A DNA stretch of 64,000 bases from Corallococcus soli (GTDB taxonomy: Bacteria > Myxococcota > Myxococcia > Myxococcales > Myxococcaceae), in the NCBI RefSeq assembly GCF_014930455.1, contig NZ_JAAIYO010000001.1, positions 1,116,001-1,180,000 of the forward strand, given 5' to 3'. Under the pieces are notes generated by a model. The model did no database searches. It had not been told where the DNA came from and worked only from the letters and a program-made list of their open reading frames with translations. Positions 30,698 to 39,982 of the stretch are shown one piece after another (within the stretch, counting starts at the first letter, position 1; every line of letters starts with the position of its first letter). The position numbers were made by a program, and so were the translations under genes.

Positions 30698-32812
30698 TCA
30701 GGCCGGGACGCGGTCGTGGTCCTTGCGGTCCCAGTGCCGGTGCTTCGCGATGGCCTGGGCGAACGCCGTGGCCAGCGCGGCCCCATTGCCCGCGATGCTG
30801 CCGGAGACGACACCAGGCGCGGTGGGTGTGATTTCGCAGGCCTTGAGCACGTCGTCGGCGTCCTTGGACGCGCCCACCGTCTTGCAGTGCAGGTAGGCCT
30901 CCTGCACGAAGTGGCGCGACTCGCCGTCCTTCTTGAGCGTCGCGACGCTGGCGGCGCCGCCGGGGATGAAGACGGCGTCGTACTCCACGGAGGTGGTGGT
31001 CATGGCGCTCTTGTCCACCGCCACGTCCTTGCCGTTGGAGGCCTTCACCGTGCCCAGGCGCTTGGCGATGACCTTGAGCTGGGCGCCCTGGGCCTCCAGC
31101 TCCTTGCGCACCGCCATGAGCTCGTCCGCGTCCACGCCGTCCGCGACCAGCGCGGCGACCTTGCGGGTCTTGATGGACGGGGGCGTCATGAGCTTCATGG
31201 CCTCCATGCTCAGGGCCTTGGACGCGGGCGGGCCCTTGGGGGTGACGGGCGTGGCCTTGGGGGCGGGCAGGCCCAGCCCTTCCGCCACGGCGGACACCAG
31301 CAGGGCGTCAATCTTCGCGAAGTGCTCCAGCACGCGCTCCTGGATGGCCCGGGTCTCCACCTTGCCCAGCTCGAAGCGGCAGGCGTCGATGAGGTGCTCC
31401 TGCTCCGGCGCGGAGAGGCTGCGGAAGAAGAGCGCGGCCTGGCTGTAGTGGTCCTTGAAGGACTCCGGGCGCGCGCGCAGCTTCTGCCCGCTCACCTGCT
31501 CCGGCGTGTGCACGAAGCCGCCCTGCTGCTGGGACGCGAGGAAGGGGCAGCCGCCGCCCAGCGAGTTCGGGAAGTAGTTGGCCCGGCCCACGTTGCTCGT
31601 GTGCCGGCTGAAGCCGTCCTGCTGGTGGTTGTGCACCGGCGCCAGCGGACGGTTGATGGGAATCTCCGCGAAGTTCGGCCCGCCCAGGCGCGTCAGCTGC
31701 GTGTCCAGGTAGGAGAAGAGCCGCGCCTGCATCAGCGGGTCATCCGTGAAGTCGATGCCCGGCACGATGTTCGCGACGCAGAAGGCAACCTGCTCCGTCT
31801 CCGCGAAGAAGTTCGTCGGGTTGCGGTCCAGCGTGAGCTTGCCCACGGGAATCACCGGGGCGACCTCCTCCGGGATGATCTTCGTCGCGTCCAGCAGGTC
31901 CACGCCCAGCTTCTGCGCGTCCGCTTCCTCCACGATCTGGAAGCCCAGCTCGTACTCGGGGAAGTCCCCCTGTTCGATGGCCTCGAACAGGTCCCGCCGG
32001 TGGAAGTCCGGGTCCTTGCCCGCCAGCTTCTGGGCCTCGTCCCAGACGAGCGAGTGCGTGCCCAGGAGCGGCTTCCAGTGGAACTTCACGAACCGCGCGA
32101 CGTTCTTGTCGTCCACGAGGCGGAAGGTGTGGACGCCGAAGCCCTGCATCATCCGGTAGCTGCGCGGGATGGCGCGGTCGGACATGGTCCACATGATCAT
32201 GTGCAGGGTTTCCGGGACGAGCGACACGAAGTCCCAGAAGGAGTCGTGGGCCGTCGCCGCCTGGGGCATCTCGTGGTGGGGCTCCGGCTTGGCGGCGTGG
32301 ACGACGTCCGGGAACTTGATGCCGTCCTGGATGAAGAAGACGGGGATGTTGTTGCCCACGAGGTCGAAGTTGCCTTCCTCCGTGTAGAACTTCACCGCGA
32401 AGCCGCGCACGTCGCGCACGGTGTCCGCGGAGCCGCGCGAGCCCGCGACGGTGGAGAAGCGCACGAACACCGGCGTCTTCTTCTTGGGGTCCTGGAGGAA
32501 CTTCGCCCGGGTGTACTTCGCCTGGGACTCATAGGGCTGGAAGTAGCCGTGCGCCGCCGAGCCGCGCGCGTGGACGACGCGCTCGGGGATCCGCTCGTGG
32601 TCGAAGCGGGTCATCTTCTCACGGAAGTGGAAGTCCTCCAGCAGCGTGGGGCCGCGCGCGCCGACCTTGAGCGAGTCGTCCGTGTGCTCGACGCGGATGC
32701 CTTGATCCGTGGTGAGGAAGTTGCCCGTGGGCTCCGAGCGATCCTTCGCGAGCTGCGCGTCCTTGCTCTTCTCGTCGATGTGCACCGCGTCCGGCTGCTT
32801 CTGTGAGCTCAA
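30698..32812 (-). CDS. katE: Large-subunit catalase (HPII type) with C-terminal DJ-1/PfpI domain
   Basis: Decomposes hydrogen peroxide. The 704 residues match the clade of large monofunctional catalases. Catalytic His in RVVHARGSAAHG, Asn in DLVGNNIPVFF and the heme-ligand Tyr in RLFSYLDTQLTR are present. The C-terminal 150 residues (VAALVADGVDADEL, then VEYDAVFIPGG) form the flavodoxin/DJ-1-like domain. Translation most likely starts at TTG (MSSQKQPDAV), preceded by AAGGAGG at 7 bp. It is 86 bp upstream of the symporter gene on the same strand. Confidence 0.96.
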   Translation of the reverse strand: MSSQKQPDAVHIDEKSKDAQLAKDRSEPTGNFLTTDQGIRVEHTDDSLKVGARGPTLLEDFHFREKMTRFDHERIPERVVHARGSAAHGYFQPYESQAKYTRAKFLQDPKKKTPVFVRFSTVAGSRGSADTVRDVRGFAVKFYTEEGNFDLVGNNIPVFFIQDGIKFPDVVHAAKPEPHHEMPQAATAHDSFWDFVSLVPETLHMIMWTMSDRAIPRSYRMMQGFGVHTFRLVDDKNVARFVKFHWKPLLGTHSLVWDEAQKLAGKDPDFHRRDLFEAIEQGDFPEYELGFQIVEEADAQKLGVDLLDATKIIPEEVAPVIPVGKLTLDRNPTNFFAETEQVAFCVANIVPGIDFTDDPLMQARLFSYLDTQLTRLGGPNFAEIPINRPLAPVHNHQQDGFSRHTSNVGRANYFPNSLGGGCPFLASQQQGGFVHTPEQVSGQKLRARPESFKDHYSQAALFFRSLSAPEQEHLIDACRFELGKVETRAIQERVLEHFAKIDALLVSAVAEGLGLPAPKATPVTPKGPPASKALSMEAMKLMTPPSIKTRKVAALVADGVDADELMAVRKELEAQGAQLKVIAKRLGTVKASNGKDVAVDKSAMTTTSVEYDAVFIPGGAASVATLKKDGESRHFVQEAYLHCKTVGASKDADDVLKACEITPTAPGVVSGSIAGNGAALATAFAQAIAKHRHWDRKDHDRVPA

Positions 32813-32976
32813 CGTGCTGCCTCCTTCAAGGGGAGGTGCACCCTGCCCGACGCCGCGAGCGCCGCGCGTTCCCCGCGCTCCGTCTGCGAGGTGCAGGACG
32901 AAGCGCGGCGGACATGTTCGCTGGCGTTCGTTCCGGACGTTGGCCAGCGAGCGTCAGGCGGCCTTCGGCAGCCCCC

Positions 32977-33999
32977 TCAAGCGTCCTTGACCAGGCGCAC
33001 GAGCATCTTCCCGGTGTTGTCCCCGCGCAGCATGCCGATGAAGGCGTCGGGCGCCTTGTCCAGGCCGTCCACGACGGTGGACACGTCGGACACCTTGCCC
33101 TCGCGCAGCCAGCCGCCCATGTCGCGCAGGAAGTCCGCGCGGCGGTTGCCGTGGTCGGAGACGATGAAGCCCTGGAGCTTGAGGCGCTTGCCCACGGCGA
33201 GCGCCAGGTTGCGCGGACCGGGCGTGGGGGCGGTGGCGTTGTACTGGGAGATGGCGCCGCACAGGACGATGCGGCCGTGGTTCTTCATCAGGCCCAGCGC
33301 GGCCTCCAGGTGTTCGCCGCCCACGTTGTCGAAGAAGACGTCGATGCCGTCCGGGCACGCCTTCGCGAGGGACTCGGCCACCGGGCCGGACTTGTAGTTG
33401 ATGGCGTCGTCGAACTTCAGCTTCTCGCGCAGGTGCTTCACCTTCGCGTCCGAGCCGACGCTGCCCACCACGCGGCAGCCCTTGATGCGGGCCAGCTCCC
33501 CCACGACGCCGCCCACCGCGCCGGCCGCCCCGGACACGAAGACCGTCTCACCGGGGACCGGCTGGCCGATGTCGAGCAGGCCCACGTAGGCCGTCATGCC
33601 CGGCATCCCGAGCACGCCCAGGTACGCGGGCAGCGGGCCCACGGACGGGTCCACCTTCTGGTAGTGCTTCGCGGGGGCCACGGCGTACTCGCGCCAGCCG
33701 CCCGTGCCGCCGACGACGAAGTCGCCCTCCTTCAGGTCGGGGGAGCGCGAGCGGACGACCTGTCCCACGCTGCCGCCGTCCAGCACCTCGCCCAGCTTGA
33801 AGGGGGGCACGTAGGACTTCGCGTCGTTCATGCGGCCGCGCATGTACGGGTCCACCGACATGAAGTGGTTGCGCACCAGCACCTGGCCGTCGGTGGGCTC
33901 GGGGACGGCGGCCTCCACGAGCTCGAAGTTCTCCTGCGTGGGCTCTCCCTTCGGGCGGGACTTCAGGTGGACTTCACGTCCCTTGAGGGGCTGCGCCAT
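32977..33999 (-). CDS. Zinc-independent MDR-family NADP-dependent oxidoreductase
   Basis: A 340-residue medium-chain reductase of the leukotriene B4 dehydrogenase/CurA group. It has MSVDPYMRGRM near residue 47, the NADP-binding loop SGAAGAVGGVVGELARIKGC and DVFFDNVGGEHLEAAL. No zinc-ligand cysteines are at the usual places. Likely substrates are alpha,beta-unsaturated ketones or aldehydes. It is co-directional with katE, 164 bp upstream of it, which fits a shared redox-stress theme but not a proven operon. Confidence 0.93.
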   Translation of the reverse strand: MAQPLKGREVHLKSRPKGEPTQENFELVEAAVPEPTDGQVLVRNHFMSVDPYMRGRMNDAKSYVPPFKLGEVLDGGSVGQVVRSRSPDLKEGDFVVGGTGGWREYAVAPAKHYQKVDPSVGPLPAYLGVLGMPGMTAYVGLLDIGQPVPGETVFVSGAAGAVGGVVGELARIKGCRVVGSVGSDAKVKHLREKLKFDDAINYKSGPVAESLAKACPDGIDVFFDNVGGEHLEAALGLMKNHGRIVLCGAISQYNATAPTPGPRNLALAVGKRLKLQGFIVSDHGNRRADFLRDMGGWLREGKVSDVSTVVDGLDKAPDAFIGMLRGDNTGKMLVRLVKDA

Positions 34000-34230
34000 G
34001 GGGTGTCTCCTTGGAGATGGGCCGGCGTGCGGTGCCGGGAGGCGGGCTCTTAACCGCGGTGGAGGACCCGGGCAGGGAATTGGGAGGGGATGTCGGCTGC
34101 CGGAAAGGGATTGCTTCCCGGAAAGACGTGCAGGGTAGGGAATGCTGCGGACGCCCTGGCACGTCAGACGGGCGTGCTACCCCTGGCGTTCATGGATAGA
34201 GTGATGGGCGGCGAAGGCAGGGGAGAGTCC

Positions 34231-34788
34231 ATGGCGAAGAAGCCCGCGACCTATGCGGACCTGGAGGCGCTCCCCGCGCATGTCGTGGGGGAGCTTGTCG
34301 CGGGGGCGCTGTATGCAAGCCCACGGCCTGCGCTGCGGCACTCCTCGGTGTCCTCCCGACTTGGAGGGGAGTTGATGAACCCCTTCGAGCGGGGACGAGG
34401 CGGACCCGGGGGCTGGTTGTTCCTGGATGAGCCGGAGCTGCACCTGGGCGAGGACGTGCTGGTTCCGGACCTGTCGGGCTGGCGGAGCGAACGGATGCCT
34501 CACGTCCCCAATACGGCCGCCACGTCGCTTGCGCCCGATTGGGTCTGCGAGGTGCTGTCTCCCTCCACGCGGAAGCTGGATCGGGAGGCGAAGCTCCCGG
34601 TGTACGCGCGGGAGGGCGTGCGGCACGTGTGGCTGATGGAGCCGCGGACGCTCACGCTGGAGGTGTTCGGACTGGTCGCGGGACGCTACACCTTGCTGCT
34701 CACGCACACGGGCGCGGCCCCGGTGCGCGCGGAGCCCTTCGACGCGGTGCCGTTGGACCTGCCCTTCATCTGGGGCGAACCCCACTGA
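34231..34788 (+). CDS. Uma2-family putative endonuclease (DUF820)
   Basis: A 185-residue protein with the PD-(D/E)XK-like Uma2 fold. Typical blocks are the GELVAGALY start, the DVLVPDLSGWR catalytic region and the WVCEVLSPSTRKLDREAKLPVYAREGVRHVWLM block split over two strands. AGGGGAGAG precedes the chosen ATG; the frame stays open further upstream. The cellular role of the family is unclear, and many members occur as standalone genes. Confidence 0.9.
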   Translation: MAKKPATYADLEALPAHVVGELVAGALYASPRPALRHSSVSSRLGGELMNPFERGRGGPGGWLFLDEPELHLGEDVLVPDLSGWRSERMPHVPNTAATSLAPDWVCEVLSPSTRKLDREAKLPVYAREGVRHVWLMEPRTLTLEVFGLVAGRYTLLLTHTGAAPVRAEPFDAVPLDLPFIWGEPH

Positions 34789-34873
34789 GTGGGGCGTTCG
34801 TCGTGGACAGCAGGCGACCGGGCGCGGACGGATTCAGGTGCGCGGAGGCCCGTGGCGCGCAAGGCTTGGCGCC

Positions 34874-36064
34874 ATGTCGTTGTCTCCGTTCTCACTGCTC
34901 ATCGCCCTGGGTGCGCTCCTGGGGCACCTGTATCTGTTCTGGCGGCTCGTGTGGAACCTCACCCCGCGCCGCCTGCCCCGGCTCTTCGCCGCGCTGGTGC
35001 TGGGCGTGATGACGCTGGTGCTGGTGGCCCGCCGCTACCTGCACCGCACGCTTCCGGAGGCCCCGGGCGACGTCGTGGAGCTGGTGTCCTATTCGTGGAT
35101 GGGCATCGCGCTGTGTCTGGTGCTGGCGTTGGGCGGGCTCGATGTGGGTCGGGCCCTGCTGGCGCTGGGCCGGCGGCTTCGTCCGGAGGCGGCCCGCGCG
35201 TCCGTGCCTCCGCCCACGCCCGACGTGGACGTGGAGCGGCGGCGCTTCCTCTCCCAGGCCACGGCGGGGGGCGCGCTCGTGCTGGGTGGGGGCCTTGCCG
35301 GCTACGGGAGCTGGCGCGCGTTCACCGCGCCGGAGGTGACGGAGCTGGTGGTGCGCATCCCCCGGCTGCCCCGCGCGCTGGAGGGGCTGAGCATCGTGCA
35401 GCTCACCGACCTGCACGTCGGGCCCTTCATCCAGCGCCGCTTCATGGATGAGCTGGTGCGGCGGGCCAACGCGCTGAAGCCGGACCTGGTGGCCATCACC
35501 GGGGACCTGGTGGACGGCAGCGTGCCCCGGCTGGGCGGCCACGTCGCGGCGCTCGGCAACCTCCAGGCCCGCTATGGGCGCTTCTTCGTCACCGGCAACC
35601 ATGACTATTCCTCCGGTGCCGACGCGTGGGTGGCGTACCTGCGCTCGCTGGACATCACGTCGCTGCGCAACCAGCGCGTGAGCATCGGGGACGCGGGCGG
35701 CACGTTCGACCTGGTGGGCGTGGACGACTGGCACGGCGGACGGCGCCTGCGCCAGAAGGGCTATGACCTGGACATGGCGCTCGCCGGGAGGGATCCGGAG
35801 CGCGCCGCGGTGCTGCTCGCGCACCAGCCCGCCAACTTCAAGGTCGCCGCGAAGCAGGGCGTGGACCTCCAGATTTCAGGCCACACCCACGGCGGACAGC
35901 TGTTCCCCATGACGGCCCTCATCGGGTTGAGCTGGGAGCACTCCGCCGGCCACTACCAGCACGACGATTCCCACATCTACGTCAGCCGGGGCTGCGGCTT
36001 CTGGGGGCCACCGATGCGGCTGGGCAGCCCCCCGGAGCTGGTCAAGCTGGTGCTGACTTCGTGA
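34874..36064 (+). CDS. Membrane-anchored calcineurin-like metallophosphoesterase
   Basis: A 396-residue protein. The first 130 residues hold about four membrane helices. A RRRFLSQATAGG segment (twin-arginine-like) and another hydrophobic helix come next, then a metallophosphoesterase domain with TDLHVG, TGDLVDGS, GNHDYSS and GHTHGGQLFP metal ligands. It resembles YaeI-like phosphodiesterases. The catalytic domain probably faces the periplasm. Its 3' end overlaps the convergent hydrolase gene by 23 bp. Confidence 0.92.
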   Translation: MSLSPFSLLIALGALLGHLYLFWRLVWNLTPRRLPRLFAALVLGVMTLVLVARRYLHRTLPEAPGDVVELVSYSWMGIALCLVLALGGLDVGRALLALGRRLRPEAARASVPPPTPDVDVERRRFLSQATAGGALVLGGGLAGYGSWRAFTAPEVTELVVRIPRLPRALEGLSIVQLTDLHVGPFIQRRFMDELVRRANALKPDLVAITGDLVDGSVPRLGGHVAALGNLQARYGRFFVTGNHDYSSGADAWVAYLRSLDITSLRNQRVSIGDAGGTFDLVGVDDWHGGRRLRQKGYDLDMALAGRDPERAAVLLAHQPANFKVAAKQGVDLQISGHTHGGQLFPMTALIGLSWEHSAGHYQHDDSHIYVSRGCGFWGPPMRLGSPPELVKLVLTS

Positions 36065-37160
36065 GGAACGCGTCCAGCGCCGCGTTGACCGCGTCCGGAT
36101 GGTCCAGTTGGATCCAATGTCCGGCGCCCTCCACCACCTGGTGCGGGATGCCCTCGGCCAGCCGGTGGAGGCTTCGCGGCGTGTCGTTGTCCGGCGCGAC
36201 GAGCGAGAACTTCGGGCCCGGATAGCGCCCGAGCGCGGCCGTCAGGTCGAAGTCCGCCCAGGCGCGCCGGGTCGCCACCACCGCGGGCAGCGGGGTGGCC
36301 TCCAGGTCCGCGAGGAGCTGCTCGCGCACGTCCGCCCGGGGGCCGGCCGACTCCGCCCAGTCCTGCCGCAGGGCCTGCGCCACGTCCGGCGCGTCGCACG
36401 AGGCGAGGAAGGCCTCGCGCTGGGGGTCGGGAATCCTCCGGGCGTCCGTCATCGGATCCACCAGGAACAGGCCCGCCACCTGACGGGGATTCTCCCCCGC
36501 GTACGCCAGGGCCACCCCGGCGCTGATGCTGTGTCCCACGAGCACGAAGCGGCGCAGGCCCAGCGCGCGCACGACGCCGGAGATGTCTCCCGCCAGCGAC
36601 TCCAGCGTGTAGTCCTCCGGCTCCGGGAACGTGGAGCCGCCGTGCCCGCGCAGCTCCAGCGCGATGCCCCGCCGTCCCGCGGCGGCCAGGTGCTCCAGCT
36701 GCGCCTGCCAGTGGGAGGCGTTGCCCGCGAGCCCGTGCACGAAGAGGACGGGCAGCGTCTTCCCGCCGCCGCCGGTGTCCACCAGCCGCAGGTCCCCCGT
36801 GGGCCCCGCGACGCGGAAGTCGTCGAAGCGGACGCGGTGGCCCACGAAGGCCTGGCCTTCCGCGAAGGGGACCTCGTAGTGGGTGACGTGCTCGTCGCGG
36901 TCGATGAGGTAGCGGTCATCCTCCGGGAAGAAGATGGCGCGCTCGGGCGTGTCGCCCGCGAAGCGCTTCACCGCGTCCATGGACTCCCAGAGGGTGACGA
37001 GCAGGAACTCCGCGCGGCCGTCCTCCACCTTGCGCAGGCAGTACGCGGCCAGGTTGCCCGGCGTGCGCCGGTAGTGCGTGAGGCCCGTCTGATGGAGATA
37101 GGTGAGGTAGGCGTCGGCGTCTTCCGCCTTCGTCACCCCGCGCCAGGTGCGTGCGAGCAT
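36042..37160 (-). CDS. Fusion of ABM-like domain and alpha/beta hydrolase
   Basis: A 372-residue protein. Residues 1-95 look like an antibiotic-biosynthesis-monooxygenase-type ferredoxin-like domain (RVEDGRAEFLLVTLWESMDAVKRF-like block). Residues 105-370 are an alpha/beta hydrolase with oxyanion motif FVHGLAGNASHW, nucleophile Ser211 in GHSIS (fifth position Ser, not Gly) and the catalytic His in EGAGHWIQLDHP. The start is the ATG giving MLARTWRG. Substrates are unknown. The reading-frame ends of this gene and the metallophosphoesterase gene overlap. Confidence 0.85.
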   Translation of the reverse strand: MLARTWRGVTKAEDADAYLTYLHQTGLTHYRRTPGNLAAYCLRKVEDGRAEFLLVTLWESMDAVKRFAGDTPERAIFFPEDDRYLIDRDEHVTHYEVPFAEGQAFVGHRVRFDDFRVAGPTGDLRLVDTGGGGKTLPVLFVHGLAGNASHWQAQLEHLAAAGRRGIALELRGHGGSTFPEPEDYTLESLAGDISGVVRALGLRRFVLVGHSISAGVALAYAGENPRQVAGLFLVDPMTDARRIPDPQREAFLASCDAPDVAQALRQDWAESAGPRADVREQLLADLEATPLPAVVATRRAWADFDLTAALGRYPGPKFSLVAPDNDTPRSLHRLAEGIPHQVVEGAGHWIQLDHPDAVNAALDAFLTKSAPA

Positions 37161-37262
37161 GGTGGGCCCTCGTCCTCCGAAAATGGAGCGCGACGTGTAG
37201 CGCGGTGCGGGCGCCCGCGCCCACTCCGGAAGGGCGTGGGGGCGGGCAGACGACACTTGGCG

Positions 37263-38162
37263 CTAACGCGGCGCGGGCGTCGCGGTGCTGGCGCCGAGCG
37301 CGGGCGGTGAGGCGCTCAGCGCCCCCACGGAGTAGCTGCCGTCGTAGCGGTCCGGGGCGTCAGCGCTCTTCTGGAGGGAGATGCCCGGGGGCTGCGCCGC
37401 GCCCCGGCTGCGCAGGGACTGCTGGCCGCAGGTGTCCGCCGTCATGCCCCGGCAGATCCAAGCGGAGCCTCCCTCCGGGGCGATGTCGAGCGCCACCAGC
37501 CCGGGCTCCGCCTGGAGCAGCCGGTGCGTCATGAACTCCAGCGACGGGTTCCAGGGCGCGCCCACGTCGCGGCGCGCGTGCAGGTTGCCCACCAGCACGA
37601 TGAAGGTGTCCGCGCGCGCCTCGCTGCGCGCCTTGAGGAGCTGGTCGGCCATGGTGGTGTCCCGCTCCTTGCCGCCCGGGTCGAACGCCAGCACCTGGAG
37701 CGGCAGCCCCGCGTGACGCCAGTCCCGCACGCGCACCAGCAGCTGCTTCATGGCCTCGCTGCTGCGGCCGTCCTGCACCTCGCGGCGCCAGAAGGCGCTG
37801 TCGGTCAGCTCGCGGGCGTCGCCGTCCTGCTTCGCGAGCCAGGCGTCCAGGCGCGGCTGCTCCTCCACGGGCAGCTCCAGGGCCAGGCGCACCGGCTGCC
37901 CCGTGGACGCCGCATGACACGCCAGCCGCGTGGCGAAGGCGGGGGCCTCCTGCGTGCCGTGGATCTCCCCCAGCACGACGAAGGCCGAGGGCTTGAGCAC
38001 CGCCTCCATGCCGGGGATGGCGGGACCACAGTCCACGCGAGGCTTCGTCGTCGGCGCTTCGGACGTCGCCGGTGCTTCGGGCGTCGTCGGTGCCTCGGGC
38101 GTCGTCCTGCAACCACCGAGCGCGACGGTGGCCGCGAGCAGGTACCGCAGGGGAAGTCGCAT
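37263..38162 (-). CDS. ChaN-like putative lipoprotein
   Basis: A 299-residue predicted lipoprotein with lipobox VALGGC and a low-complexity PEAPTT linker. The folded part begins with VVLGEIHGTQEAPAFATRL and later has LVGNLHARRDVG, the Glu/His and His motifs of the ChaN/TIKI/erythromycin-esterase-like superfamily. ChaN proteins have been linked to heme or metal binding; hydrolase activity is also possible. The C-terminus carries an Ala/Pro-rich tail. No operon partner is evident. Confidence 0.72.
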   Translation of the reverse strand: MRLPLRYLLAATVALGGCRTTPEAPTTPEAPATSEAPTTKPRVDCGPAIPGMEAVLKPSAFVVLGEIHGTQEAPAFATRLACHAASTGQPVRLALELPVEEQPRLDAWLAKQDGDARELTDSAFWRREVQDGRSSEAMKQLLVRVRDWRHAGLPLQVLAFDPGGKERDTTMADQLLKARSEARADTFIVLVGNLHARRDVGAPWNPSLEFMTHRLLQAEPGLVALDIAPEGGSAWICRGMTADTCGQQSLRSRGAAQPPGISLQKSADAPDRYDGSYSVGALSASPPALGASTATPAPR

Positions 38163-38266
38163 GGGGCGGGCCTCGTTGGGGATGCGTGGGGAGGCCCCAG
38201 TCTCCCCTCATGCCCTGGGATGCGCGAATTCCCAGGACAGGACGGCCCGCATCACTCCGGGAAGTG

Positions 38267-39154
38267 TCAGCTCGGGGAGACGGCGGTCGCAGCGCGCGCA
38301 TCACGCTGGGACGCGGCGAGGGCGGAGCGCTGCAACCACCCGGCGAGCCCCAGCATCGCGAGCCCCGAGGTGCGCAGCGTGCGCAGCAGCTCCACCGTTT
38401 CGGCCGGGTTGCCGGGCAGCACCATCCCCAGCCATTCGCGCGCGTCGTAGAAGAGCCACACCGCGCCGGACGCGCCCATGGCCCACCACACCCAGGCCAG
38501 CCGTCCTCCGCGCAGCATGTACGCGACGCGCAGGATGGGCGCGACGAGCAGGATGGTCGTCATGTCCGCCAGCGTGGACGCGAGCGCGATGATGGCCGTG
38601 CACGTGGACGCGAAGTCCTTGCCCAGGTGGCCCATCGCCGTGACGAGCGCCGGCCCGCCCACGACGAGCGCGGACATCGCCGCCACGGCCCACAGGAGGG
38701 TCGCGCGGGAGCTGGACGGGGGTTGCAGGCCCGACTGCTGGTAGGTGCGCGCCAGCATCACCAGCGCGAAAGTGGTGCTCACGTTGGCCAGCACCACGAC
38801 GACCATGCGCACGGGCAGCAGCGGCGAGTCCACGAACGGCACGTCCGGCACCGCGTGCATCCAGTAGCTGCGCAGCGCCGTGCTGATCAACGACAGCCCC
38901 GCGCCCACCGTCAGCAGGCCCCACACGCGGCGCAGGTAGTCGCCGGGCGCGAACGACAGCGCCGCCGCCAGCGTGCCCAGCACCGCGAGCAGGCCCACGG
39001 TCCAGCCGGCCGCGTCGCCCACGAGCGACAGGCGGTGCGGATCCTGGAGCGACGTGGCCACCGCGGTGAGGTGGACCAGTTGCAGCACCGCGACGGCGCC
39101 CAGCCAGGGCGCCACCGACCCGGACGGACGGCCCGGGGAGGAGGAGGGGCTCAT
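38267..39154 (-). CDS. Polytopic membrane protein of unknown function
   Basis: A 295-residue protein with about seven hydrophobic segments (for example GWTVGLLAVLGTLAAALSFA and LPVRMVVVVLANVSTTFALV). I recognise no family motif. Its ATG overlaps the stop of the preceding small gene (ATGA), so the two are probably cotranslated. The C-terminus ends in a short basic, Ala-rich cytoplasmic tail. Confidence 0.8.
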   Translation of the reverse strand: MSPSSSPGRPSGSVAPWLGAVAVLQLVHLTAVATSLQDPHRLSLVGDAAGWTVGLLAVLGTLAAALSFAPGDYLRRVWGLLTVGAGLSLISTALRSYWMHAVPDVPFVDSPLLPVRMVVVVLANVSTTFALVMLARTYQQSGLQPPSSSRATLLWAVAAMSALVVGGPALVTAMGHLGKDFASTCTAIIALASTLADMTTILLVAPILRVAYMLRGGRLAWVWWAMGASGAVWLFYDAREWLGMVLPGNPAETVELLRTLRTSGLAMLGLAGWLQRSALAASQRDARAATAVSPS

Positions 39155-39423
39155 CGCAGCTTCTCCATGGCCGTGGCGAACTCCGTGAGGATGACCTTCG
39201 TGTGCAGGGCTCCGATGAAGGTGTTCAGCATGGGCTTGAGGCCCTCCAGCAGCTGCGGCAGCTCCTGCACGCCCACCTGTTCGGGGGGACGCTTCAGGGC
39301 CCGCAGCGAGGCGGTCTGGATGGCCATCTTCGCGGTGAACCCGCCCAGCAGGGGCTCCAGGTGGCGCATCAGCACGTCTTGCCAACCTGAAGCGGTGGGG
39401 GGGACGGACGAGGGGGTCTGCAA
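39151..39423 (-). CDS. Small protein of unknown function coupled to membrane protein
   Basis: About 90 residues if the TTG at 39423 starts it; CGGAGGTGACG immediately before that TTG is an excellent ribosome-binding site. A start up to 39504 (117 aa) is open but less supported. The sequence is helical and amphipathic (QDVLMRHLEPLLGGFTAKMA, EQVGVQELPQLLEGL) with no known motif. It overlaps the following membrane-protein gene by 4 bp. Confidence 0.65.
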   Translation of the reverse strand: MQTPSSVPPTASGWQDVLMRHLEPLLGGFTAKMAIQTASLRALKRPPEQVGVQELPQLLEGLKPMLNTFIGALHTKVILTEFATAMEKLR

Positions 39424-39493
39424 CGTCACCTCCGGGGGGAGACCCACAGCGTAGGGACTGTTGCAGACCGGCGCGAGGGGCCGGCGGTGCTCA

Positions 39494-39516
39494 AGCCCGC
39501 ACAAAATGCTCGGGCT
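39494..39516 (-). terminator. Hairpin downstream of yhbY
   Basis: AGCCCG/CGGGCT stem with an 11-nt AT-rich loop, 38 bp past the yhbY stop. There is no T-run. Confidence 0.35.
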
Positions 39517-39553
39517 GGGCTGTATTCCCCGCGACCTCTGGAAAACGGTGCGA

Positions 39554-39910
39554 CTAACGGCGGCGCGGCTTCTTCTCTTCGGCCGGCTTGGCGACGGCCT
39601 TGGGCTCGTGGGGGCCCTTGAGGATGTCCTCGAAGCGGGACTTCAGCTTGCGCCGCTTGAAGAAGAGGGCGGTGCGGCCGAGCAGCTGCGCGAGATCCGA
39701 GCCGGTGTCCGCGGCGATGCGGTCAGCGACTTCGTGACGCCCTTCCGGGCCTTCGTTGATCTTCACCTTGATGAGCTCGTGGTCGTTCAGCGCCTGCTCG
39801 ACGGCGGCGATGACGCCCTCGGTGACGCCGGACTGGCCGACGAGGACCACCGGCTCCAGGTGGTGGCCGAGGGCCCGCAGGTGGCGGCGTTCTTTCCCGG
39901 TGAGGGGCAT
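39554..39910 (-). CDS. yhbY: CRS1/YhbY-type RNA-binding protein
   Basis: A 118-residue protein with a CRM domain that associates with pre-50S ribosomal particles in relatives. The start MPLTGKERRHLRALGHHLEPVVLVGQSGVT and the RNA-binding GxxG-like loop region around LLGRTALFFKRR are split family hallmarks. A Lys/Arg-rich tail KPAEEKKPRRR extends beyond the usual ~100 residues. It lies 72 bp downstream of the J-domain scaffold gene. Confidence 0.94.
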   Translation of the reverse strand: MPLTGKERRHLRALGHHLEPVVLVGQSGVTEGVIAAVEQALNDHELIKVKINEGPEGRHEVADRIAADTGSDLAQLLGRTALFFKRRKLKSRFEDILKGPHEPKAVAKPAEEKKPRRR

Positions 39911-39982
39911 GGGGTGTCTCCTTGAGAAGGGCGCGGGGTCCGGGGCCTGGAAGGGACCCGGACCGGCGAAAAGGGGCGCACC

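Noticed and set aside
34090-34230. Upstream ATG for the Uma2 protein
   Set aside because: GGGAGGGG touches that ATG, so spacing is wrong, and the extension is not part of the family.
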